A DNA stretch of 64,000 nucleotides from Botrytis cinerea B05.10 (Eukaryota; Ascomycota; Leotiomycetes; Helotiales; Sclerotiniaceae), in NCBI RefSeq assembly GCF_000143535.2, contig NC_037311.1, positions 1,426,001 to 1,490,000 of the forward strand. The letters run 5' to 3'. A program made the position numbers and the translations under genes. Below, one piece after another: positions 45,864 to 55,645 of the stretch (position 1 is its first letter; the number at the start of each line of letters is the position of its first letter). The notes under the pieces are model-generated. The model saw only the letters and a program-made list of their open reading frames with translations, had not been told where the DNA came from and made no database searches.

Positions 45864-47116
45864 CTTGCTGGTTGATTAGATCTTTCCTGTCAGAAATAAT
45901 GATACTAAAGATGATGTTGAAGCTTTGGTTGGCGTTGTTGGGAGATTTGATGTTGTAGTGTCGATGAGTTTGAACTGGAGTGGATGGAGAGACATATGAT
46001 AGATATATAATAAGACTACATTTATAGGCATCCTCGTTGAGTTGTTCTCGCAATGTTCCTACACTTGACGAAAATTTGGGGCTGTTCTGTATATTCCTTT
46101 GTATTCTTTATCCTCTTTGTTGTCCCGCAAGAGACAATGCATTGCTCAGTACTTTTCCTCGCTCCCTTTGTCGTGAGAACAAGGTTCACTCACTCACGGA
46201 CAAAGAAATGGGCCGTGACTCTACAGTGGAAAGTATGGTCTACCAAGCTAGTCTGAATGCTCTGGAGCTTGTGCACTCATAGCACTATCTAGGGATATTT
46301 GAGAAATATGTCAGAGGCATCCGCTTGTAACGCAAATACAAAAGACATGCTTCCAGGCAAAATATCACACAAGAGTCTGGGTTTCAAATGAAAGGTCCTG
46401 ATAGTTGTGCTACCAAGCTGGCGAGAATGGCATCAAACACTTTTGTGCTTTTATGCAAGCTATTCGAAACAGTAATTCAAGGAGTTTCAAAGGTCTTTTA
46501 AAGACGCCATTCATATCATGCTTAATAATGTGTACTGACAAGTTGAAACTGTCATAGTTCTTAAAGTAATCTATTAGACTTTAGGATATAGAATGCTGAG
46601 ACACGAAGTTGAATTTGGGTATTGATACTTCCATGAACAGGGTGCACAATAGGCATCTGCAAAGCAGGCATGGGTCTTTCAGATACCAGTAGAGCAATAT
46701 TTTTGCTAGGTTATTTGTAGATTGCCTGTGTGTATAGACAATCTTTGTGTAATCTATTCATTATATGCTAGCCGCTCTCTCTGTCACAAGTACTTAGGTA
46801 TATCACATCACTATGGACCTTGAATTCAACAATTACTTTCGTCATAATGATTTATCTGGATATTTGAGATTGTGTGTATGAAAGCCCTTTGGCAGGCAAG
46901 TATTGCATCTCCCCATGGTCCATGGAATTGCTCTCTAGATCTGTCAAATCGCACTACTCAAAGTACCCTAAGCTAAAATGCCACCAGATGCTTTAACCTC
47001 ACCCTTCTCGCCCCTTTCTTATTCTCTACGCCATCAGCTAGACTCATTGGAACTACTTTCTCCTACTTCAAATATGTTTCCACATCCACACTCACACTGT
47101 CCTGTTTCCCCCTGGC
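45864..47116. other. Intergenic, no gene seen
   Basis: About 1.25 kb, AT-rich, no frame with family resemblance. Confidence 0.5.
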
Positions 47117-48534
47117 CTAGATCGCCCTAAACTTTGACAAAAGCCCTCTTTCTTTCAAGTCCTCCATGATTGATTCGTCGTGGCCATGGGTTCTAATTCC
47201 TGATTGATTGTTGTCGCCCTCATATCTTTCTTTGCAAATCTGACCCAGTCTTCCGACTTCCTGGAGAAGTGTATCATCAACTCTAGAAATCAATGCCGAG
47301 CATGCTGTTACAGTGTCTTCTTGACAGGCGTCTAGTCCTATTGTATCATCGATTTGGGATTTCACCTTTCGAACTGCTTCCAGCCATTTTTTGAATGGTT
47401 GGAGAAATCCGCTGGGTATTTTTCGAGCATAGAGCGTTCCATGATATCCCACAATACTCTCCACTTGAAACATTCCACCACATTGTTTGTCCATTTCCAA
47501 GAGGCTCTTGACTTCCTCCTGAGAAATTCCATAGAGAGCTTGGAAAATCAAACCCAAATTCAAGCACTTGTGCTGGGTGACTTGCTTGATTGATATTGAC
47601 AAATCAAGTCTGTGAGCATTTCTGTTTCGTTCCTCTGCTAGTCTCTTTTCTAGTGGTGATAGATCTATCCGAACCTTCGTATTGTTTTCATGCGATAGTC
47701 TGACAAGATATATTTTGGCCCTGATAAACTCTCCCATATTGATTTCCTGCCTTTCCTTATCCCATGCTCTTTTCATTTCCGCGGATTTCTGTTGTTCTCT
47801 TTTAAACTCTGCTTGTGCTTCTGTGGATTTCTGTTGTTCTCTTTTAAACTCTGCTTGTGCTTCTGTGGATTTCTGTTGTTCTCTTTTAAACTCTGCTTGT
47901 GCTTCTGTGGATTTCTGTTGTTCTCTTCTAAACTCCTCTTCCAGTTTGAACAATCTTTCGCTTTGACCATCAAATGGCTCCGAATTGTTTGTAATATATG
48001 ATTCACCTGAATGTTTATCAACGTGTTTATCCCATTTTTCCAACAATAGTTTCTTGGAAATCATTTTGGAAGTATCCGGCAACATCTCAAAGAGCAGGCC
48101 TTGCCCTGCTGGGACTCTCTCGAACTTTTTGCGTGGAAGAGGGATCCGACCTTGATATTTAAGGAGGTAATCTTGTTCGAAGTTGTTCTAAAATGATTAT
48201 TAGTATAATATAAACTCATGATCGTGTTTGAATGGTATAAAATAGTATTACATGGGAAACAATGAACAATGATGTGCAAGTAGTGATGGATGATTGAAAA
48301 GTGTGGTGATGTGGTGATGTGGAAAGAGTGTAATGTAGAGTAATGACATGTGGGGATGGAACAGGGACAGACTAAGGACAGGGTGGGATGTACCTTGGTT
48401 GGTGATTTACTATCAGCATCAACCGTAAATGATCTCAGAGTCAAAATAGATGCCCTTAGGTGGGAACCTTGGTGAGGTTGTTGACTACTCCGACTCCACT
48501 TCACTGGAGAGGTATAGTTGTAGAAACGACGCAT
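47117..48534 (-). CDS. Lineage-specific coiled-coil protein with tandem 14-residue repeats
   Basis: Two exons: 48394-48534 and 47117-48187, joined in phase 0; 403 aa. The first 47 residues are basic (MRRFYNYTSPVKWSRSSQQP) and could be a targeting or nuclear signal. Exon 2 opens NNFEQDYLLKYQGRIPLPRK. Residues about 130-180 are a highly charged helix built of repeats of TEAQAEFKREQQKS, encoded by three perfect 42-bp copies plus a diverged one. The C-terminal half is helical and globular-looking (LGLIFQALYGISQEEVKSLL, FLQPFKKWLEAVRKVKSQID). I recognise no family; it may be restricted to related fungi. The intron acceptor follows a TACTAAT branch. Confidence 0.72.
47783..47930. repeat. Three perfect 42-bp tandem repeats in coding sequence
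   Basis: Units at 47783-47824, 47825-47866 and 47867-47908 are identical base for base; a fourth partial unit starts at 47909. Unit length is a multiple of three and keeps the frame of the coiled-coil gene. Confidence 0.95.
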
Positions 48535-50442
48535 TTTCGATCAGGCCGGGTTGGTGATTGGCGAATGATTTTGGCTGCAATGAACTATGAAGTTCTTGAA
48601 TGAATTGTGAGAAATCTGATGACTATCTGTAACGGAGACGAGGATGGCAAGGTTGTCAAAATATTGGATGGATAGGTTTGGTGGTGTATGTATATGTGTA
48701 TATGTGTGTGTGATATTGGAGTTTGTGACTGTGTTTGTGTTTGTGTTTCGAACAAACCCCCAGCTTTAAGAATAGTATTCGGGGTCGCTTCCTCAGACTA
48801 GTGTAGTGTACCATCTTTCCGGCCTTTCCTCAAGGGGAAACACGGGCAGATTCTAGCCATATGCATCTACCCGTATGGATCTATGAAACTCTTTGAAGGT
48901 GTGTTGATGGTTCATTCACTACCAGTCCATTAACCTATCCAATACCTGACAATAAGAACCAAATGGCGGGAGGGGTGCATGCATATGATGTGCAGTACAA
49001 TGCGGGGTGCAGGACGTCTAAGGAACCCTTGTCTGTGTACTAGGCATCCACGTGATAGTTCACGAAAAGCATCTATTGAATGAACATCTTCATAAGAAAA
49101 AGACATTGTGATGCTTGGCAAAATGAAAGGATGAAAGGGGCTGATAGCGCAGAATTTGAGATGGCATGGGATTCTCGGGTGGCTTGACTCCCCGGGATGC
49201 AATGTAAAGTTTAGAATTAAGTACATGTGAGTGAATGACTCTTTCATTTTCGTCAAAATTGATGTGTGTCTTCTTCCAGTTCTCACATTTCTCTTTCCAT
49301 CCATTTTTTTGTTTCGCTGTGGGCTTCCTGTCTCTTCCCGCTTTACTGGATTTGCCATCACTGGATTTGCCGACCCATTTGTTGGCCCTTCTTTTCAGTT
49401 TGCTCAAGGCTGGAACAATTTCTTCAAGCTTAGTAAATCCAGTTGTTTTGTTATTAGATGACAACTAACTTACGCCATTTTAGTACATCATCACAACTTC
49501 AAACAGTCCAATCTCATCGGCCGTAGGAAGACTGAAATCCTCATGCAACTTCGCAATCTACGCTCAATATATACTGATTCTAACACAAAACCATGTTGGT
49601 GATAACCTCACTTGGCATCTTAACCTGGATAAGTATAGGAGTAAGGCACATCTGCTTCATTCGCGGCCGCTGAGCTCAAAACACCTCCAACATCCAACTC
49701 GTTCAGACCGCTCCCTTTGATCCCAAAGGTTCTTTCTGCGCTGTAGTATTTGCTATCTAATAACATTCTTCAATGGATTTCTCGCATCCTACCCAGAAAG
49801 TGTAGCGGACTCAGTAGGTACGACGAGCTCAGTGAATAGAAGGGGGGCAATAGATTGGCCCAATTTGATAGTAGATTACAACCAGTTCCTATCTATCTAG
49901 CTATGATGTTTGGCTGTAAATATCAAACGGGCATGGGAAAGTGATACCGAGATATGAGAGTTTACTTGGGGGGGGGGGAAGAGGACATTGATAAGAAAAC
50001 TTTTTGAAGAAATAGAGGGCGAAGATGGGTGAAAGGGGAGAGGCTGTCGAGAGGTGGGAGGGATTGTGTGAGAGGGCACTTGAGATTTTGTTTTAAGTGG
50101 AGCGCAGGCGGCTGCCAAGAGGCGAAAGCATGTGGCTCTCACGGCTCTCAATGTTAATTGAAACATGAGTCCCGTCTGCATGGAAATTTTGGGAAGCCAA
50201 AGAAGAAGGATTTCTTGAGCATTTATTCCTTTCGCTTGCTCACAATAAATTACTTTACAGAAGCCATTACAGAAATCACAGTAGAAGTCAACCCAAGAGG
50301 AATAAAGGTGTCATTATTTTAATTTAGGCATTCGTAATATTTTTTATTACTTATGAAGACCCCGCTTGAAGCCATCAAGCTATCATAAGCGCCTACAATG
50401 TCCCATCCCTCGTTGAAAATTTGAAAACAGAAATACAAACGC
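48535..50442. other. Intergenic, no supported gene
   Basis: About 1.9 kb. A Lys-rich minus-strand frame (49090-49464) lacks an in-frame ATG and could not be joined to a start exon. A G-run of 11 lies at 49968-49978. Confidence 0.45.
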
Positions 50443-51852
50443 TTAATCCTCCTTCAAGACCTGGGCGTATTGAGTCTTGTTAATACGTTCAGGCTTACCG
50501 GCATCCAATCCCTTGGTACCGATCTTCTCCTTGGAGTATCCGGCAGCGTATGGGTTCAATCTCAAGAGAACTTGCTTGTTGAGCAATGGGTTCTTCTTTT
50601 GAACACCAGCACGCTTGGTGAGTGCGGATCCTCTAGCAGCACGGATAACGGATTGCAATTCGGAGGAGTTGATGAGACGTCCAATATCGGCTTGGGAGAC
50701 AACGTTGGATGGGAGGAGGAAGTCCTTCTTGAGGGCAGATGGGGCGGTGGTGGTACCATAGATGTTGTCAAGAGCCTTGAAAGCAGATGAAGACCAGATG
50801 ATGAAACGTCCGAGATGTCCACCTGGTGCCAATTGCAACAAGTTCAAGGAGAAAACGTCACAGGTCTCAACACCTGGAAGGTTACGGAAAGCACGGACAA
50901 GTTCCTTTCCATCAGCGTTTCCGTCATAGACAACGAGAGGTCCACGTCTTTGTCTGTGACGACGGCCTCTGAGTTTACCCTTACCGGCACGGAGCTTTCG
51001 GGATCCCTTGACCTTCTCAACATCGGCCAAAGCACCGACAGTCTTGAGGAGACCAGCAGCGGCGGAAGTGCGTGCGATCTTAGCACCCTCGAAGACCTCG
51101 GAGTTGATAACGAGAGGAACTTCAGCGACTTCGGAGATTTGGTGACCACGGGCGAAGAGGAGAGCTGGGACACCGGAGGCAGCGAGGGCAGAAACGGTTG
51201 CGAATCGCCTGTATAAAATTAGCTAAAGCCGGGAAATTTTTTGAAGAGCAAATTCTCACTTTTGTCCAAGGTTGATCTTTTGGTGCCACTTTCTCCAGAC
51301 CTTTGTAGGAGCGAACATACGTCCAGATCTGCACATGTTACCGAAAGCAGCTTGACCAGCACGGTGAGTTCCGCCACCAGAGACACGAGGAATACGGGCA
51401 ACAGCACGACCTGAGTAGAGACCACAATTAGCTTGAGCGATTCTTCCCAATATGAAAAACTCTGTCCTTCAAATTTTCGCGCGCATTTCTCCCAATTATA
51501 TCCATTGCCAAAATCATCCATAATTATCAAATTTTTGTACTAACCGGTACCCCAGGACTCAGCAGAGGTTTGGTGACCAGCCTTCTCGCTCACAGCGTAT
51601 GGTTGACGCTTGTTCTTGGCCATTCCAGTGTGGACGGTCTGAACGATATCAGGTCTGATTGGGGAGGTGAAGACCTAATTTTCAATTGCCGTCAGTTTCA
51701 ATCCTCCAAATGTTCCATATTTTATTGCCAAATTCCATAAAATTGATATTGATTCTTTCGCATCGAGGTATTCGTACCTTTGGGAGAGGGATAGTGGTGC
51801 CGGTGGCCTTGCCATCGGCAGACAAAACGGAAACGGTAGGTCTGGAAGCCAT
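50443..51852 (-). CDS. RPL4: 60S ribosomal protein uL4 (L4)
   Basis: Four exons: 51778-51852, 51545-51674, 51260-51410, 50443-51208; 373 aa. uL4 is a large-subunit protein that lines the exit tunnel with its internal loop. Diagnostic stretches: [60 protein letters not shown] (the tunnel loop), [40 protein letters not shown] and [20 protein letters not shown]. Introns of 103, 134 and 51 nt; the two larger ones show no convincing C/D snoRNA boxes. Early introns are usual in fungal ribosomal protein genes. Confidence 0.97.
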
Positions 51853-52927
51853 CTCGACGAATTGATGACCTGTGTCGTGGTTGTCGTTGGTTGTCGGAAA
51901 GGTGTTGATGTTCTTCGAACTTAATTTTCTTCGAAAAAAACTTGTGGGAGAAATTCGTTTAGCGAATTCCGTTGATAAGGCCTGAGGCCACGATAAGCTA
52001 CCCAGTGTACGAGCCAGTCCGAATATGCGCTAGCGTATATTGTCCTTTCTCAAATGTAATTGCGGGGACCTCATTGATCACTATTGTCTTTCACCACCCA
52101 AGAATCACTCTGTACCAAATTATTCATTTCGAGGTATTACATCTGAGTGCTAAAGCACGACGATCAGGACTGTCATTGTCATGATAAGCTTTTCCATCTA
52201 TCCCCCTACTTTGACTATAAATTCCAAAATTACGATTTCACACATTCAATCCTATTACCGTCGACATATATTGAAGACTGCATGTTCTGAGCATGATGAT
52301 AGCACCAAGTGACTAGATTCTGGATATGAATGGGACTATAATCGAGTCTTATGCGACTTCCTCTTGTTAACCCCCTCGCAATACAGCCTCGAGTTCAAAG
52401 ACATGATGATGTCTGGCCAACAGTGTATATACCTACGCTTAGAGGATCTGACCACTGTCTGGAACCCATCATCATTTGAACCCTAGAGTCACTGCAGCAC
52501 ATTCGTTTTTCGGTTCTTGTTGTTTGTGGCCATGTCAGTGTTTCTTGAGCACGTCATATCGAATACTATCTTTAATATCTTGGAACTTTCACTGTCAATG
52601 ACAAACATCTATGTTTGAGTTCCGCTCAATGATCCAGCGTCTGTTACATATTGTCACGACTTGGAACAAGTTGTCGTCAACCAGACTGTTAATAGCTATT
52701 ACCACCAGTACTGCAGTTCCAGTTTAGCGGCGATTGAACTACCTGTGGGTCTATTCTAGTTTACATCCCATCCAATCCCTTCGGTGATAACAACCAACAT
52801 CTCTCTGGGTCTTGGCGCATTATCACCGTGGGGTTTAAACGCACTAGTCATCATGTCTTTTTACATCTGCCCCACACGCAGTGGAACATATTTCTAAAAA
52901 CCTTTCCCATCTTCAACAATTACAACA
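51853..52927. other. Intergenic between RPL4 and tRNA-Asp
   Basis: RPL4 promoter side, then about 900 bp with no coding content recognised. Confidence 0.5.
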
Positions 52928-53012
52928 TCTTTGATGGTCTAACGGTCATGATTTCCGCTTGTCATCATCTGACAAAGCGCGGGAGACCGGGGTTCGACTC
53001 CCCGTCAGAGAG
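52928..53012 (+). tRNA. tRNA-Asp (GTC) with a 13-nt intron
   Basis: Full cloverleaf: acceptor TCTTTGA (52928-52934) pairs with TCAGAGA (53005-53011), discriminator G at 53012. The anticodon stem TCCGC pairs with GCGGG around a TTGTCAC loop, anticodon GTC at 52961-52963. T arm CGGGG/CCCCG encloses TTCGACT and contains a perfect Pol III B box (GGTTCGACTCC). The intron 52965-52977 sits between positions 37 and 38, the canonical site, and carries TGACA, complementary to the anticodon-region TGTCA. A T5 terminator run follows at about 53032. Mature length 72 nt before CCA addition. Confidence 0.95.
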
Positions 53013-53833
53013 TTCTGATCTCATGCGATTATTTTTGCGTTTTTAAACATTTTTGAGGTTTCTTTTTCTCGAAGTCGTGAGGCGAATCACGTGAGAAGAA
53101 GAGGGGAAGCGAGTTGTGTATCACGTGGTGGATATCCTATCCGTCCCACGCCTTCGAAAGACCTCTCGGTGAAGGTTACTCTTAAAGCTATCTGCGGGAA
53201 CAAGAGCTATCGAATGAATATACTAGTAAAATTCTCTGCGCAGGAGGGAAATTCAAGGTCTATTCGGATGATCAAACCGGACCTGCCTTTGTTATCTCTT
53301 TTCACATGCATTGAGCAGGCAATACAATGGCATGAGCTGGGAAAAACAAATGGAGGCTATCTGTTATTTTTTTTTTCTTTCGCAAACATGACTTAAGAAA
53401 TTAAGAGACCCTATTGTGCCACATCGCTTTAGGAACAAAGTGTCCATGCAGATTGGATAGTTGGTATGAAAAGAATCGACATCAATTTAGTCCCCAATAG
53501 AGTCAAACTTTCGCTTATGTGGAATTTCTTTGCAAAACTGCCGAAGAGACTGTGTCTTACTCAGTTTATGGTATATTGTATGGTTTTCTAGCGCCTTTTC
53601 GATATTGTGCAATACAACGTGCATGTACTAGTGGACGTGCAGAATTGCAGGATGGGAATGTTCTTCAAAGCTTCAGCACCAACCTCGAAGGAGAACAATA
53701 ATGCCCCATTACTGAAGATGGCCACATGCGTCAAATCTTAAGCTTCTAGCTGAGATGTACTATACATCTCCTCCACATGTCCTCTCTTTATTCTAGCTAG
53801 TAGTTCTTTGTGTCTTGTCATAAGTTTTGAATT
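53013..53833. other. Intergenic, no gene seen
   Basis: About 820 bp between the tRNA and the GMC pseudogene; short frames only. Confidence 0.5.
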
Positions 53834-55645
53834 ATGGGGGTCTCCACAGAATCAGTTTACATTATTATCGGTGGCGGTCTTCCAGGCTGTGCGCTTGCGA
53901 GTCGCCTTGCAGAGCTTCAAGACCCGTCTTCCTCCATCCTTGTTTTCGAAGCTGGTGTAGAGCCTACATCGAATTCAAACTCGACGAGTCTGGGAGTTTG
54001 CCCTTCCTGGATCTGAACTTGATGGGGCTTATCAGACAGCACCAAATTCTGCACTTGGTAACCGCGTTATTACGCTTGCTTCAGGAAAAACACTATGCGG
54101 TGAAAGCGTGCTCAATTCTGGTGTGGGCTCGCGGTGACAGAAGGGCCTACAATAACTTGACCCGTATTGTAAGGTGTGACTGTTGGGGCTGCACAGGTCT
54201 TCTGCCATATTTTCGGGGGGTGGGGGGCGAATGAGTCCATGATGCAGCAGCAAGTCCGAATTAATATGGTTCAGATGATCCCCACGAAGATGACTATAAT
54301 TAGTGCAAGTGATCCAAAAATAAACTATCTGCTACGTGAGCCTATTCTGAAAGCCGTGAGTACCATTCAATCATCAATTACACACCCCGATATGTGCATC
54401 AGCCCTGTCGAATTTCGTTGCGTATACGAGCTGTTGGCCAAAACCTCTTTGGGCACTTTGCATTTTTTCCATATGTCTAGGCTGTGCAACCCAGAGTGTG
54501 GACTTTCTCTTGAGCGTCCCGGTCTTTCGGATCTAGCGTTTCTCAAGGGGATGCCTATCGATTGGGTCGTCAATGTCATTGATACTCGAGAAGGCTCTTG
54601 CTAAAAATGAAGACCTGTCGAATGTGGGGTGAATGAGCGAAGCAAGAAGGACACATGTGAAAACCATGATATTATACATCCCGCTTGCCTCTGGCGTACC
54701 CGTTGATGGTAGCTTCGTTAGCGCCTCGGTCATGCTTACACTTCCGGCATATTGGGTTTTTTCTCTTGAGCTGTCGTCTGCATTACCCAATACTCCCCCT
54801 ACAATAACCGGGTACGACTCTTCCACAGTAACAGGCCGAGCGATGTTAGTTCATGGAGCTCATCGATTACTGTAATGTCTTACTGGAACTGAAATTGATA
54901 AAGACTGTCGAAATCGAGATTGGTTCTAGGGTATCCAATATTCCGGACTGCAGTCCAACAATATAAGGTTTTTGTTGGTACGAGAAGGATACGGAAGACG
55001 TAGCACCCACGAATATCGTAGGTCCTGTATGTCTAATTGTATTCTGTCTAAAGAGCTAGCTACGTATTGAAAGTAGTAAGCCTTATAAAGGCTCACAGAA
55101 AGAGCTAGTCTCTTTCGCATTCGCTTAGGGCTTTATTACAGTTGCTATATTACAGTGGTAATTGAATTGAAGTTATTCACTTCGTTCACACAGTTTTGAA
55201 TATCCAAAAGCAATTAGAAATCTGAAAATGGTTCAATATCTCAAATGATTAGAATATTTTAATTTGTTTGGAGATTTAATAATTTTTATTATTGGACTGC
55301 AGTCCGGACTATTGAACACGTTGGTCGGTCCTGCTTCAGAACTAGAACCCTTAACTGTCGAAAGTAGCGATAGGTAGCTCGAAGATCGGATTCGTGTTGT
55401 TGGAGATCCGCAATTCCACACGGCTCAAACTTGTGCAGTGGAAACGGTGCTCGATACCATTTTACGTGGGACGGGCTTCCAAATAATAAGAGTCGTGGAT
55501 TCGAGCATGTTTCCAGCACCGCTGGGAGGACAGCCTCGAGCTTCACTATATACAATTGCGAATTTTCTAGCAGAGTTCGTCGCCGAATGGAATTGGTCTA
55601 GAGCGCAAGTTAGCATTTCAATCAGCTTCTGTAATCTGGAATCAT
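53834..55645 (+). pseudogene. GMC-family FAD oxidoreductase pseudogene
   Basis: Pieces of one glucose-methanol-choline oxidoreductase follow each other in order but in different frames with stops between. 53858 onward: VYIIIGGGLPGCALASRLAE, the N-terminal GxGxxG FAD-binding motif. 54120-54230: WARGDRRAYNNLTRIV and GLLPYFRG. 54310-54350: SASDPKINYLLREPILKA. 54655-54875: LYIPLASGVPVDGSFVSASV and GRAMLVHGAHRLL. After an inserted element, 55322-55400: LEPLTVESSDR and EDRIRVVGDP; 55480-55600: FQIIRVVDSSMFPAPLGGQP and RASLYTIANFLAEFV, the conserved C-terminal GMC signature. The original enzyme would have been about 600 aa. Frameshifts, stops and an insertion show it is dead. Confidence 0.85.
54941..55309. 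mobile_element. 369-bp MITE-like element (Tc1/mariner/pogo type)
   Basis: The left end TTCCGGACTGCAGTCCAA and right end (read inward) GTCCGGACTGCAGTCCAA form terminal inverted repeats of about 25 bp with few mismatches, both continuing into an AATA-rich stretch. Each repeat contains the perfect palindrome GGACTGCAGTCC. The element is flanked by TA at 54939-54940 and 55310-55311, a TA target-site duplication as made by Tc1/mariner/pogo transposases. It interrupts the GMC pseudogene between its VHGAHRLL and LEPLTVESSD segments. It has no coding capacity, so it is non-autonomous. Confidence 0.8.

Noticed and set aside
47783..47930. CRISPR-like regularly spaced repeats
   Set aside because: The units are contiguous 42-bp copies with no spacers, in frame within a eukaryotic coding sequence.
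49090..49464. Lys-rich minus-strand frame of about 120 codons
   Set aside because: No in-frame ATG near its start. A nearby ATGGC followed by GTAAGT at 49473 and a TACTAAG branch looked promising, but the join gives the wrong frame.
51411..51777. Possible snoRNA inside RPL4 introns
   Set aside because: No convincing RUGAUGA and CUGA boxes with pairing ends in either of the two longer introns.
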